Assembly: GCF_031432215.1 (NCBI RefSeq) | Contig: NZ_JAVKGN010000001.1 | Span: 1,355,421 to 1,419,420, forward strand | DNA length: 64,000 bases | Source: Halodesulfurarchaeum sp. HSR-GB | GTDB taxonomy: Archaea > Halobacteriota > Halobacteria > Halobacteriales > Halobacteriaceae | Reading direction: 5' to 3' | The notes under the pieces: generated by a model | Database searches by the model: none | What the model saw: the letters and a program-made list of their open reading frames with translations, nothing else | What the model was told of the DNA's origin: nothing | Shown: positions 9,947-19,195 of the stretch, piece by piece | How the letters are laid out: the number at the start of each line of letters is the position of its first letter | Position numbering within the stretch: the stretch's first letter is position 1 | Position numbers and translations under genes: made by a program

Positions 9947-11401
9947 TCACTCGACGGTGACGTTGATGGGGTTCTCGGTGACGTGCATGTAGGTCAGGTA
10001 GTACCCCTCCGTCGTATTGAGTGAGACATAGCCCGTCGAGATCTCCTCTTCGACGGTATCCTGTGAGGAGTCGGCCACCGTGAGTTCAGCACTCGGCCCC
10101 ATGAGCGCCAGATAGTGATTGGTAACGTGTGAAACGTTCGCCGTACTCCCCGTCGTGTAGGTCGTATTCTCGTCCGCCGGATGCTCGTCGAAGGTCACGC
10201 TGTCGTCGAAGGTTGACGCATCGAAATCGCAGTTCGACATCGAGTTCACGTTGTTTTCCTCGAAGTACTCCGCCGTTGCTGATCCCGTGAAATCCAGAAC
10301 CAGCCGTTTGTCCTGCTGGTCGCCGTCTCCGTTCCAGTCAGCGTCCGCGGCAGCTTCCGTTTCAAACGTGAAGTCCTCTGTTTTCCAGGTCTGATAGCGC
10401 GAACCGTCAGGGGAGTAGTAGATGATCGTTTCCGCCGGGTCGCCGTCCCCGGTTCCCGTGTCTTTGCTGACTCGAATCTCGAACTCCTGACTGCCGGACT
10501 GGCTACACATCGACCAGTCGAGATTGTTGAATTTGGCGCTGTCATCCTGATCGTGAAACAGCGTTAGCGTGAAGTTCTCCACCTGGTGACCCCTGACTCC
10601 CTGGAGCGTGAGGCTGTTCCCATCCAGTGGCATATCAAAGCCCCCCATCGTCCCGGGGGCGACCAACTCTACGGCGGCCGTTTCGTTTTCGTTGTCGATG
10701 CTCACCTCCCCCGAAGTTCGAGTCCGGAAGTACTCGCCCCAGGCCCGGTAGTACGTGCTCTCGACGGTCACCGTTACGATGCCGCCGCCGACCGGATTGA
10801 CCCACTCCTCGCTGCTGTTTTTCAGCGTCGCCGACTCGTTGGGGAAGACCACCGTGCTCGGGACCGGCTGTCGAACCACTCCCCGTGGATTCCCAGCGAC
10901 GCTGCCCTGACCACCGATCCGGATGACTGGTAACGTCAGTGTCGACTTGCGATAGTGAAATTCCGGTGGCGAGAGCATGACACTGCCCTCGTCCATGCGC
11001 CACACGCCCCCGCCCTGATAGCCGATTTCGGTGTCGCCGTCGCTGTACCGGACGGCGCCGAACGGTTCGTCGTAGAATACCGTCGTGTCGTTGGTCTCCT
11101 GGTCCTCGTGTGTCACCCGGATCGAGCCGGCATCCGGATCGACGGTGTAGGTTCCCTGTTGGCCGGCCCCGAAATTGACCGTCTGGATATCGCTTCGGCC
11201 CAGGGCGACCATCGAGGCTCGCGAGTCGAACTGACTCATCGCGTGTTCGGCGTTTTGGGCCCCGATTTGGGCCTGTGTCGTGTCCAGGGTCGCCCCGCCG
11301 AAGGCCGCTATCGCGCCGACGCTGATCAGCGTGAACCCGAGGATCAGGGCGAACCCGATCGTCTCGCTTTGTCCCCGGGTCCGGTCCATAGTCTCACTCA
11401 C
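9947..11401 (-). CDS. DUF7289-type type IV pilin-like exported protein
   Basis: 484 residues beginning with a type III signal of the archaeal pilin kind: RGQSETIGFALILGF followed by a hydrophobic stretch (about 13-38). The rest is a large, Asp/Glu/Thr-rich, beta-rich extracellular region with several N-glycosylation sequons (NTT, NES, NET, NVS). This matches haloarchaeal DUF7289 proteins, thought to be exported through pilin-like processing; their role is not established. It stands alone on its strand. The element-2 insertion lies 48 bases beyond its stop. Confidence 0.7.
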   Translation of the reverse strand: MSETMDRTRGQSETIGFALILGFTLISVGAIAAFGGATLDTTQAQIGAQNAEHAMSQFDSRASMVALGRSDIQTVNFGAGQQGTYTVDPDAGSIRVTHEDQETNDTTVFYDEPFGAVRYSDGDTEIGYQGGGVWRMDEGSVMLSPPEFHYRKSTLTLPVIRIGGQGSVAGNPRGVVRQPVPSTVVFPNESATLKNSSEEWVNPVGGGIVTVTVESTYYRAWGEYFRTRTSGEVSIDNENETAAVELVAPGTMGGFDMPLDGNSLTLQGVRGHQVENFTLTLFHDQDDSAKFNNLDWSMCSQSGSQEFEIRVSKDTGTGDGDPAETIIYYSPDGSRYQTWKTEDFTFETEAAADADWNGDGDQQDKRLVLDFTGSATAEYFEENNVNSMSNCDFDASTFDDSVTFDEHPADENTTYTTGSTANVSHVTNHYLALMGPSAELTVADSSQDTVEEEISTGYVSLNTTEGYYLTYMHVTENPINVTVE

Positions 11402-11446
11402 TCCGCCCGAGGGAATGAAAGTGCCGGCCTGGATCGATTCTCCGAA

Positions 11447-12127
11447 TTAGAGCACAGAGAGGACGACCTGTGCTATCGCGTCGGTGACCGTCTCCCAGAC
11501 CGAGACGTCATAGAACACCGCAAGCAGGGTGTCGACGCCGAAGAAGGCAAAGAGCGTGGCGCCCACGTAGTGAGCCACGTGCAGATCGAAGTACTGGGAG
11601 AACCGATGGAAGAAAAAGGCGTTAACCATGCTCACTGGGATGATTGCGGCCATCTCCCCGAACCAGATCGCCGGATGAGCCCCGTACTGGGCAGCAAGCC
11701 CGATCGTCACGAGCTGGGTCTTGTCGCCGAACTCGCCGGCGGCCATCATCGCGAAAATCGGGAGGTACCCGCCGAGATACGGGGGGATATCGTACCCGAG
11801 GATCGTCACGTCGAGTTCGACGGCGTCAAGTTCCGCTTCCGAGGGCGTCCTATCCGCCGGGCGTGACCGCCAGAGCAGGACCGCAAACAGCAGGAACAGA
11901 CCCGCCGTGAACAACTCCAGGTAAATACCCGGCAACATGTTCATCAACGCGTTCCCGACGACGAGTTCGATGGCGGTCCAGCCCGCAAAGGCACTCCCCG
12001 CGGCGGCCACGACGATCCAGGGGTTGAAGCGAGTCGAGAGGCCAGCGATGATGAACTGTACCTTTTCCCCGGGGAGCACCGCGAGCTGGGCCGTCATCGC
12101 GATCACGAAAATCTCGACCCAGCTCAT
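11447..12127 (-). CDS. GDT1/TMEM165 (UPF0016) family cation transporter
   Basis: Integral membrane protein of 226 residues with two repeats of the UPF0016 fold. Each repeat of this family carries an E-x-G-D-K-(T/S) motif. The second is intact (GEFGDKTQ), the first is LPGEKVQ, in which the acidic residue is shifted. Family members move Mn2+ or Ca2+. The gene overlaps the DtxR gene by four bases (ATGA), so the two are translationally coupled, which favours a role in Mn or Fe homeostasis. Confidence 0.85.
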   Translation of the reverse strand: MSWVEIFVIAMTAQLAVLPGEKVQFIIAGLSTRFNPWIVVAAAGSAFAGWTAIELVVGNALMNMLPGIYLELFTAGLFLLFAVLLWRSRPADRTPSEAELDAVELDVTILGYDIPPYLGGYLPIFAMMAAGEFGDKTQLVTIGLAAQYGAHPAIWFGEMAAIIPVSMVNAFFFHRFSQYFDLHVAHYVGATLFAFFGVDTLLAVFYDVSVWETVTDAIAQVVLSVL

Positions 12128-12819
12128 GCCTCCTGCTCCGCCCGCGGGTCCTCGTGCCCGTCACGATCGGCCGGCCGAACCCACAGCACGTTTGCGGTCG
12201 ATTCGGGGAGATGTCGGGTTGTTCCCTCGACTGTGACCTGATAGACCCCGAGTGGTGTCCGGTCCCGAATCACGAGTTCCGTTCCCGGTTCGATTCCGAT
12301 CTCGCCGAGGTGGGTGAGAATCGCCGGGTCTTCGTCCCGGACTCGACAGACCAGCACTCGATCACCAGGTTCGAACGTCGTGAGGGGACTGGTGTCGTCC
12401 TCGGTCACGGTCAGATCCGTCCCTGGAATCGGGTCCCCGTGTGGGTCGGTTCGTGGGTGGCCAAGTGCCTCGGCGACTCGTTGCTCGAACTCCTCGCTGA
12501 TGTGGTGTTCGAGCACCTCGGCCTCGTCGTGGACCTCCGACCACTCGTAATCGAGGTGTTCGGCCAGGTAGGCTTCGAGCAACCGGTGATGGCGCAGTAT
12601 TTCGAGGGCAACTGTCTCGCCCTCCGGTGTGAGCCTGACGCCGGTGTACTTCTCCCGCTCGACGAGTCCTCGCTCTTCGAGGGACTCCATCATACTCGTC
12701 ACCGTCGGAGCCGTCACGTCGAGTCGCGCTGCAATCTGGGAGGGTGGAATCGGCGGCTCCTCGCTCTCCTGGAGGGTAAAGATCGCCTTGAGATAGTCCT
12801 CCATGACGTCGCTCAGCAT
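12124..12819 (-). CDS. DtxR/SirR-family metal-dependent repressor
   Basis: 231 residues. An N-terminal winged helix (MLSDVMEDYLKAIFTLQE, recognition region IAARLDVTAPTVTSMMESL), a dimerisation and metal-binding helix (HRLLEAYLAEHL, EVLEHHISEEFEQRV) and a C-terminal FeoA/SH3-like domain (about 148-220) are visible. Such proteins repress uptake or activate efflux genes when Mn2+ or Fe2+ is bound. First gene of a two-gene operon with the GDT1 transporter. An inverted repeat just upstream suggests autoregulation. Confidence 0.9.
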   Translation of the reverse strand: MLSDVMEDYLKAIFTLQESEEPPIPPSQIAARLDVTAPTVTSMMESLEERGLVEREKYTGVRLTPEGETVALEILRHHRLLEAYLAEHLDYEWSEVHDEAEVLEHHISEEFEQRVAEALGHPRTDPHGDPIPGTDLTVTEDDTSPLTTFEPGDRVLVCRVRDEDPAILTHLGEIGIEPGTELVIRDRTPLGVYQVTVEGTTRHLPESTANVLWVRPADRDGHEDPRAEQEA

Positions 12820-12831
12820 TCGATAGCTGGA

Positions 12832-12845
12832 TTAGACGCATCTAA
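12832..12845 (-). promoter_or_regulatory. putative operator before the dtxR-GDT1 operon
   Basis: TTAGACGCATCTAA is an inverted repeat (TTAGA, four-base spacer, TCTAA) extended by GG/CC on the flanks, 13 bases upstream of the dtxR ATG and next to AT-rich CCAATAAATA. It differs from the TTAGGC palindrome before feoA, so either one regulator tolerates both or two regulators are involved. Confidence 0.5.
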
Positions 12846-12922
12846 CCAATAAATACGTCGATTCAAACAACTTCAGACGCGAGTCAGCAACGTTCAAATC
12901 GCTGGCGGATGACCCCGTTCAC

Positions 12923-13336
12923 ATGGAGTTCACATCTACCGAGCAGGGTATCGTCGTCCTGCTGGAACCGGGAGACGAGGTCCTCGAATCCCTGGCCACC
13001 GTTCGGGAAGCGGCCGACGTGACCGGCGGCTTTTTCACCGGCATCGGGGCGGTCGACCGAGCGACGCTCGGTCACTACGACACGGACACCCAGGAGTACA
13101 CCGAGGAGACCTTCGAGGGGCAGTTCGAGGTGACGGCCTTCAGCGGGAACGTCGGGCCGGACAAGATCCACGCACACATCCAGCTCGCAAAACGGGACTT
13201 CTCGACCATCGGGGGGCACTGTTCCGGGGCGCGTGTCTCCGGGACGTTCGAAATTCTGCTTGTCCCGAGTGGGACGACACTCGAACACGAACTCGACGAG
13301 CGAACCGGCCTCGACGTGTTCGACCTGCCCGAGTAG
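12923..13336 (+). CDS. PPC (DUF296) domain protein
   Basis: A 137-residue stand-alone PPC domain, the fold also fused to AT-hooks in plants. Prokaryotic members form trimers; a role in DNA binding is often annotated but not proven. Visible: GFFTGIGAVDRATLGHYD and the metal/ligand region IHAHIQLAKRDFSTIGGHC with clustered histidines. It stops flush against the stop of convergent ppc. Confidence 0.85.
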   Translation: MEFTSTEQGIVVLLEPGDEVLESLATVREAADVTGGFFTGIGAVDRATLGHYDTDTQEYTEETFEGQFEVTAFSGNVGPDKIHAHIQLAKRDFSTIGGHCSGARVSGTFEILLVPSGTTLEHELDERTGLDVFDLPE

Positions 13337-16033
13337 TTACCCGGTGTTTTTCATCCCCGCTGCGATCCCTTTCACCGTCAGCCGCAGGGTTCGCTCCTCC
13401 TGGGGCGTGCGATGTGACCGGGAGAGCAACTGGATCTGGAGGAAGTTCAGCGGATCCACGTAGGGATTCCGTCGGTCCAGACTCTCGCGGAGCCAGCTTC
13501 GGTCGACCAAATCCTCGCGGGGGATGATGTCAAGCACTCGCTCTTTGGATCGCTCGTACTCGTTCTCGATGGCCGGGAAGATACGGGCCTGGAGATCGTC
13601 GTCCGCGAGGGTGGCGTACTCGCTGGCGATTTCCATCTCCGTGCGGGCCAACGAGAGGGCCGCGTTGTCGAGCATCGTCTGGAAGAACGGCCAGGACTCG
13701 TACATCGCCTTGAGCCGTTCGAGGCCGTCGTCGGTCTCTGCGAGGTAGGCGTCGATCCCCGAACCGATTCCAAACCAGCCCGGGATGATGGCCCGGGACT
13801 GCGTCCAGGCAAACACCCACGGGATGGCCCGGAGGTCCTCGACGTTCCGCTCGTCGCTGCGTGAGGCGGGCCGGGAACCCAGGTTGAGCCCCTCGATCGT
13901 CTTGATCGGGGTCGTCTGCTCGAAGTAACTGACAAAGCCCTCCGTCTCCAGGAGCGAGCGGTAGGTCTCTCGTGCCGTGTCGGCCATCTCGTCCATCGCC
14001 TCGACCCAGGGCTCTGGCAGGGTCGGGTCCGGCTCGCTCATGTTGGCATGCCGGGCGCGGATCTGTGCGTTGAGCATCTGTCCCATCTCCCGACGGGCGA
14101 TCCGCGCGTTGCCGTACTTCTCCGAGATGGCCTCGCCCTGCTGGGTGAACTTCACTTCACCCGTGACTGTCTGCTTGGGCAGGGCCAACAGCGCGTCGTT
14201 CATCGGGCCCCCGCCACGGGAGATGGTGCCGCCTCGGCCGTGGAACAGACGCAACTCGACGCCGTAGTCGTCGGTGATCTCGGCCAGCCGGCGCTGGGCC
14301 CGGTCGAGTTGCCAGTTTGCGGCCAGGTAGCCGTTCTCCTTGTTCGAATCCGAGTACCCCAGCATGATCTCCTGGGTCTCGTCCCTGGCCCGCATCGCCG
14401 CGCCGTAGGCCTCGTTCTCGAACAGCGTGCCGATGATGTCCCGGGCGTTCGAGAGCGCCGATTCGGTCTCCAGAAGTGGGACGATGTCCAGCCCCGAATA
14501 ATCGGGATAATCGACGACGCCGGCCTGATCAGCCAGGAAGAGCACTTCGAGAACGTGACTGGGCTCCTCGGTCATGCTGATGCAGTAGGCGTCGATGCTG
14601 TCGGGGCCGAACTCCTCGTGCCAGTCGGCCAGGCGGTCGAACCGTTCGAGGACCACTGCCGTCTCCGCGGTGAACTCGCCCCGATCCGCCAGGTCGAGCA
14701 CGGGGGCCGACCGCGTGATCGCCTCCGTCAGGAACTCCTGGCGCTCGGATTCGTCCATGCCCGCGTAGTCGATGTCTTCGGCTCCAAGTGCCTCCGAGAG
14801 GGCCTGGGTGTGTTGTTGCCGGTGATCGCGCAGGTCCAGCGAGGCGAGGTGGAAGCCGAAGGTCTGGACCTGGCGTTTTAGTGGCGTGACGAACTCCGAG
14901 ACGATCGAATCCAGGCCCTCGGCCGACAGTCCTGCTGCAAGCGCGGAGAGGTCCTCGAGGAGTGCCTCGCCGTCCTCGTACCCGCCAGGACGGACACTCT
15001 CGACGCGGTCGACACGCTCCAGGATGACCGTCGTCGCCTGGCGGAACGGCTCACGGGGGTAGCGTTCGGCGGCCGTCTCGGCGATGGATTCGGTCGTCGA
15101 CTCCCCGGTCATGATCGTATCGAGGTACGTATCGACGTCCACCCGGGTCCCGTCCTGGCTCAGCACACCGAGTAAGTCCTCCAGGGACTCACGGTAGCGG
15201 GCGAGCGCGAGCGATCGCTGTCGGTGGAGGGTCTTGTCGGTAACCTCGGGGGTGACATTGGGGTTGCCGTCGGCGTCGCTGCCAGCCCAGGACCGGAATT
15301 CGAGCACGTGAGCCGGGTCAGGTGGGTCCTCGAAGTTCTCCTCGAGGGCCGCTTCCAGTTCGGCGTAGATCTCCGGGATCACGTCGAAGATCACGTTGTC
15401 GAGGTACCACTGGACGTTCCGGGCCTCGTCGAACGGTTCCGGTCGCCGGTCCCGAATATGCTTCGTGGTATAGAGACTTTCGACGACCGCGTTCAGGCGC
15501 GCGATGAGCGCTGTCTCCTCCTCGTTGGTCAACCGCCGCTCGTCGAGGTCCTCGAGAATCTGCCCGACTCGCTGAAGGATGCCCTTGACGGTCTTCCGTC
15601 GGGCTTCCGTCGGGTGGGCGGTGAACGTCGGCACGACGTGCACGTCCGAGAGGATCTGGCCGACCGTCTCGGCCTCTGCCCCCGACTCCGCGAGGTTCTC
15701 CATTGCCTCCGTGATCGAGTGGGAGATCGTTCCCTGCTGGCGGAAGGTTCGCAGCGCGCGCACTCGCTCTCGCTCCTCAGCGAGGTTGATCAACTGGAAG
15801 TAGATGGTGAAAGAGCGCGCGAGAACGGCGTTTACGGCCTCGGAATTCGAGCCGACGACCGAAGTCAGCGGTTCGCGATCGTCGGTTCGGCCACGCCGGT
15901 AGGCAATCGCTTCGTTACGTGCCGACTCGACGAGTTCGAAACTCTCCGGTGGGCTGTGAGCGGATACGACATCTCCGAGGAGCGCCCCGAGTTCGCGGAT
16001 GTCCTGTCGGACGCTCCGGTTGTGTAGATCCAT
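13337..16033 (-). CDS. ppc: phosphoenolpyruvate carboxylase
   Basis: Fixes bicarbonate onto phosphoenolpyruvate to give oxaloacetate, refilling the TCA cycle. The 898-residue length is that of bacterial-type enzymes. Catalytic motifs seen: TAHPTEARR with its histidine near residue 140, the glycine-rich loop FHGRGGTISRGGGP, and a C-terminus ending in GIAAGMKNTG, the usual terminal tetrapeptide being xNTG. Stand-alone gene, divergent from the nuclease gene across 134 bases. Confidence 0.97.
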   Translation of the reverse strand: MDLHNRSVRQDIRELGALLGDVVSAHSPPESFELVESARNEAIAYRRGRTDDREPLTSVVGSNSEAVNAVLARSFTIYFQLINLAEERERVRALRTFRQQGTISHSITEAMENLAESGAEAETVGQILSDVHVVPTFTAHPTEARRKTVKGILQRVGQILEDLDERRLTNEEETALIARLNAVVESLYTTKHIRDRRPEPFDEARNVQWYLDNVIFDVIPEIYAELEAALEENFEDPPDPAHVLEFRSWAGSDADGNPNVTPEVTDKTLHRQRSLALARYRESLEDLLGVLSQDGTRVDVDTYLDTIMTGESTTESIAETAAERYPREPFRQATTVILERVDRVESVRPGGYEDGEALLEDLSALAAGLSAEGLDSIVSEFVTPLKRQVQTFGFHLASLDLRDHRQQHTQALSEALGAEDIDYAGMDESERQEFLTEAITRSAPVLDLADRGEFTAETAVVLERFDRLADWHEEFGPDSIDAYCISMTEEPSHVLEVLFLADQAGVVDYPDYSGLDIVPLLETESALSNARDIIGTLFENEAYGAAMRARDETQEIMLGYSDSNKENGYLAANWQLDRAQRRLAEITDDYGVELRLFHGRGGTISRGGGPMNDALLALPKQTVTGEVKFTQQGEAISEKYGNARIARREMGQMLNAQIRARHANMSEPDPTLPEPWVEAMDEMADTARETYRSLLETEGFVSYFEQTTPIKTIEGLNLGSRPASRSDERNVEDLRAIPWVFAWTQSRAIIPGWFGIGSGIDAYLAETDDGLERLKAMYESWPFFQTMLDNAALSLARTEMEIASEYATLADDDLQARIFPAIENEYERSKERVLDIIPREDLVDRSWLRESLDRRNPYVDPLNFLQIQLLSRSHRTPQEERTLRLTVKGIAAGMKNTG

Positions 16034-16167
16034 GCGTTGCCGGCACTACGGGCGGGGGGCCCTATGAAGTTCAGGGAAAGACGAAGATTTGAGTCACGAA
16101 CTCGTGTCCGATCCGGTCCGCACTCCGGACCACAAAAGTTAGGCCGGTTCTGGGGCTCCGTCGGGCT

Positions 16168-16722
16168 ATGCGACGAGCCATTGGCGGTGTCTTGCTCCTG
16201 GTTTTACTGGCCGGCTGTGCCGGCCTGCCGATGGGCCCTGGGACTGGGACCGCCGATCAGGCGGTGAACGTCACCGTCACCGAGGTCGTCGACGGTGACA
16301 CCATCGACGTGCGGTTCGCCGACGGTCGAACCGACCGGGTTCGGCTCCTCGGGGTCGACACCCCCGAAGTCCACGTGGAGAACGATCCGGCCGAATTCGA
16401 GGGTGTTCCCGATACGGCCGCCGGGGAGCGCTGTCTCCGAGCCGCTGGGGAGAACGCCACGACGTTCGTCGAGAGTCGGGTGGCCGACTCGACGGTTCGG
16501 CTCGAATTCGATCCCCTGTCTGATCGCCGCGGGGGTTACGATCGACTCCTCGCCTACGTCTACCTGAACGAGACGAACCTGAACCACCAACTGGTCGAGA
16601 CGGGCCACGCCCGGGTCTATGACTCCGAGTTCACGATGAGCGGGGAGTTCTACGCGGCCGAACGGGACGCCCAGGCAGCAACCCGTGGCGTCTGGAACTG
16701 CACGACCCAGGCGGCGAGCTAG
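16168..16722 (+). CDS. secreted staphylococcal-nuclease-like lipoprotein
   Basis: 184 residues. The N-terminus has a lipobox LLAGC (Cys17), so the protein is likely a lipid-anchored exoprotein. The SNase/thermonuclease fold follows: VVDGDTIDVRFADG, the active-site region RLLGVDTPE, and RGGYDRLLAYVYL containing the second and third catalytic positions. Expected to degrade extracellular DNA or RNA in a Ca2+-dependent way. It ends flush with the convergent cysK stop. Confidence 0.9.
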   Translation: MRRAIGGVLLLVLLAGCAGLPMGPGTGTADQAVNVTVTEVVDGDTIDVRFADGRTDRVRLLGVDTPEVHVENDPAEFEGVPDTAAGERCLRAAGENATTFVESRVADSTVRLEFDPLSDRRGGYDRLLAYVYLNETNLNHQLVETGHARVYDSEFTMSGEFYAAERDAQAATRGVWNCTTQAAS

Positions 16723-17646
16723 TCACTCGAACACTCCCTCTAGAAGGTATCGCTCGCCGGTGTCGGGAAGGATCGTGACGACGGTCTGTGACTCGTCGGA
16801 TTTTGCAACGCTGGTGGCGACGTTCACGGCCGCGCCCGCGGAAACGCCGGCCAACAGGCCAGTTTCCCTGGCGAGTTCCCGGGCCGTCTCCCGGGCCGCC
16901 TTGGGGGTCGTTCGCTCGACCGTGTCGATCAACGCCAGTTCGAGGACATCCGGAACGAACCCGGCCCCGATCCCCGGGATGTTCTCGTTGCCCGGCTCTC
17001 CACCCTCGAGAACCCGCGAGTCCGCCGGTTCGATCGCGACCACCTCGAAGTCCGCCCGGCCCAGGTCTCGCTTGAAGTACTGGGCGATCCCCGTGATCGT
17101 TCCGCCCGTTCCGACACTCGCGACCAGGACGTCGACCTGATCCAGCGCGGCCTCGATTTCGGGCCCGGTCTCCGTCCGGTGGGCAGCGGGATTGGCCGGG
17201 TTCTCGAACTGCCTGGGTCGGTAGGTGTTCCCCGTGGCGGCGATGGCGTCCGCCCGCTCGATGGCCCCAGGCATCCCCTCCTCGGCGGGAGTGAGTTCGA
17301 GATCCGCGCCCAGGCCCCGGAGGATCTGTCGGCGCTCCTCGCTCATCGACTCGGGCATCACGAGACACACCTCATAGCCCATCGCCGCGCCGGCGAATGC
17401 CAGCCCGATCCCCGTGTTGCCACTCGTCGCCTCCACGACCGTCGTCTCTGCGTCGAGTTCGTCGTTTGCCGCGGCCCTCTCCAGCATGTTGACGGCGACC
17501 CGGTCTTTCACGGATGAGAGCGGGTTGAACGATTCGACTTTCCCGTAGAGGTTCGGCGCGAACTCCTTTAGGTGCAAGATCGGGGTCTCTCCCACGAGGT
17601 CAGTCAACCGCTCGGCAACGGGGCCGGAGCCAGCGCGTTCGGGCAT
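16723..17646 (-). CDS. cysK: cysteine synthase (O-acetylserine sulfhydrylase)
   Basis: PLP enzyme of fold type II, 307 residues. The Schiff-base lysine is in NPLSSVKDRV (Lys47); the substrate loop TSGNTG and the phosphate-binding GTGGTITG are present. It makes cysteine from O-acetylserine and sulfide; related family members include cystathionine beta-synthase, but no CBS or extra domain is present here. Monocistronic, with 101 bases to the next divergent gene. Confidence 0.92.
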   Translation of the reverse strand: MPERAGSGPVAERLTDLVGETPILHLKEFAPNLYGKVESFNPLSSVKDRVAVNMLERAAANDELDAETTVVEATSGNTGIGLAFAGAAMGYEVCLVMPESMSEERRQILRGLGADLELTPAEEGMPGAIERADAIAATGNTYRPRQFENPANPAAHRTETGPEIEAALDQVDVLVASVGTGGTITGIAQYFKRDLGRADFEVVAIEPADSRVLEGGEPGNENIPGIGAGFVPDVLELALIDTVERTTPKAARETARELARETGLLAGVSAGAAVNVATSVAKSDESQTVVTILPDTGERYLLEGVFE

Positions 17647-17747
17647 CGGGTGCTCTCCGGGGCCGAGACTGAAAAGCTCCGCCCCGGGACCGGTTGCAGT
17701 CTGTGTGAACCCGAGCGTTCATGACGATTGGGCAACAAACTAACCGT

Positions 17748-18092
17748 ATGGTAGTTGGTGCAATCGTTTCGTTCGTCGTCGCCCTCCTCATCGGTGGCCT
17801 TGGCATCTATCTCGGTGCCGCCTTCGTCACGGACGTAGAGGATTACAAACACGCGGTGATTACTGCGTTCATCGGCGCGATCGCCTGGGGGCTGGTGAGC
17901 TGGATCCCACTGGTCGGCGGCCTGATCGCCCTCGTGGTCTGGATCGCGGTGATCAACTGGCGATACCCTGGCGGCTGGGTCGACGCCGCCGTGATCGGCC
18001 TGCTCGCGTGGATCGCCACGACAGTCGTCCTCTGGATCCTCAACTCCCTGTTCTCGCTCGGCATCGGTGCGTTCGGCGTGCCCGGGGTCTGA
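17748..18092 (+). CDS. small membrane protein, unknown
   Basis: About 114 residues, nearly all hydrophobic, with roughly four transmembrane segments (6-26, 37-55, 60-75, 85-105). No family recognised. ATG 17748 (MVVGAIVSF) is preferred; an in-frame ATG at 17721 would add nine polar residues. It lies 60 bases before the AIM24-like gene on the same strand and may be co-transcribed. Confidence 0.65.
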   Translation: MVVGAIVSFVVALLIGGLGIYLGAAFVTDVEDYKHAVITAFIGAIAWGLVSWIPLVGGLIALVVWIAVINWRYPGGWVDAAVIGLLAWIATTVVLWILNSLFSLGIGAFGVPGV

Positions 18093-18152
18093 TCAACTCG
18101 GTATTTGAGCGACGCGAACCTTCTTCCGGTCGGCCAGCGCAGTCCGGGGCAG

Positions 18153-18827
18153 ATGCAAACCGAACTAACCCACCGGCCGTCTTTCACCCACCTGATCGTC
18201 GATCTCGACGCCGGCGAGTCGATTCGTGCCGAGCCAGGGGCGCTGGTCGGCCACTCCGAGACGATTCATGTCGAGACGACGACCAGCCGTGGCGGGTTGC
18301 TCAGCTCCGCGAAGTCCATGCTGGGCGGGGAGTCGATGTTCGCAAACGAGTTCGTCGCGGAGGACGGCCCCGGTCGGGTGACTTTCGCGCCCGGGACGCC
18401 GGGGGACGTCATGGAACACGAACTTACTGGGGAAACCCTCTATGCCGCCGATGGGGCCTTTCTGGCGGCCACGCCCGGAATCGACATCGACTCCGAACTC
18501 GGCGGACTGAAGTCCGTCCTTGGCGAGGCCGGGCTGACGCCGCTCGCGCTCAAGGGAACCGGGTCGGTGTTCATCGATGCCTACGGCGGACTCGAGCGGA
18601 TCGATCTCGACCCGGGCGAGTCCTACGTCCTGGATAACGAGCACTTGATCGCCTGGGACAGTGAGATCGACTTCTCGACCCGGACGGTCGGTGGCCTGAA
18701 ATCGACGCTTCTGGGCGGCGAAGGCCTGGTCTTCGAGTTTACCGGGCCTGGCACCGCCTGGTACCAGACCCGGGATCTAGACGCGTTCGTCTCCTCGATC
18801 GCGCCGCGGCTGCCAAACGACCAGTAG
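18153..18827 (+). CDS. AIM24/TIGR00266 family protein
   Basis: 224 residues of the AIM24 (TIGR00266) beta-barrel fold, a widespread family of uncertain role (mitochondrial biogenesis in yeast). Typical features: GALVGHSETIHVETTT, a GG-containing loop (RGGLLSSAKSMLGGES), and the C-terminal TGPGTAWYQTRDLDAF. ATG 18153 gives the family start MQTELTHRPSFTHL; the longer frame overlaps the preceding intergenic stretch. It ends flush with the stop of the convergent thiamine-binding protein gene. Confidence 0.85.
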   Translation: MQTELTHRPSFTHLIVDLDAGESIRAEPGALVGHSETIHVETTTSRGGLLSSAKSMLGGESMFANEFVAEDGPGRVTFAPGTPGDVMEHELTGETLYAADGAFLAATPGIDIDSELGGLKSVLGEAGLTPLALKGTGSVFIDAYGGLERIDLDPGESYVLDNEHLIAWDSEIDFSTRTVGGLKSTLLGGEGLVFEFTGPGTAWYQTRDLDAFVSSIAPRLPNDQ

Positions 18828-19145
18828 TCACTCGGTCCGGGTCGACCTGGCCGGTCGTCCCAGTTCAGCTTCGACGGACTCGACTTTCGCACTGGCGTCG
18901 TGATCGGCCGTTCGCTTGTCGTCGATCTTCAGAACCGTACTCACCCGGTCGGCCTCGATGGCCTTGTGGGCGGCTCCGACGGCTGCAAGCAACGTGTCGA
19001 TGTCCGGGGCCTCGATGGTGGTCGCCATCGGGTTCGTCTCGTAGGCGACATCGTAGTCGTCCAGTGCCTCGATGGCTGCGGCCACGTCTTCGGCCATGTC
19101 CCCGTCCCGAACCGGTGCCACCGAGAGCAGTGCGAAAACGGTCAT
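18828..19145 (-). CDS. MTH1187/YkoF-like thiamine-binding protein
   Basis: 105 residues of the MTH1187 (UPF0045, DUF77) family: ferredoxin-like fold proteins that bind thiamine or a related ligand. Seen: an N-terminal strand FALLSVAPV, the conserved NPMATTIEAPDIDTLL segment and the helix AAVGAAHKAIEADRV. Probably a cytosolic thiamine carrier or sensor. It lies 50 bases downstream of the amine dehydrogenase gene on the same strand. Confidence 0.85.
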   Translation of the reverse strand: MTVFALLSVAPVRDGDMAEDVAAAIEALDDYDVAYETNPMATTIEAPDIDTLLAAVGAAHKAIEADRVSTVLKIDDKRTADHDASAKVESVEAELGRPARSTRTE

Positions 19146-19195
19146 AGTCGGGCTACGGGTCTGCCGAAATTGAAGCTACCGGGCGAGTGCCCTGA

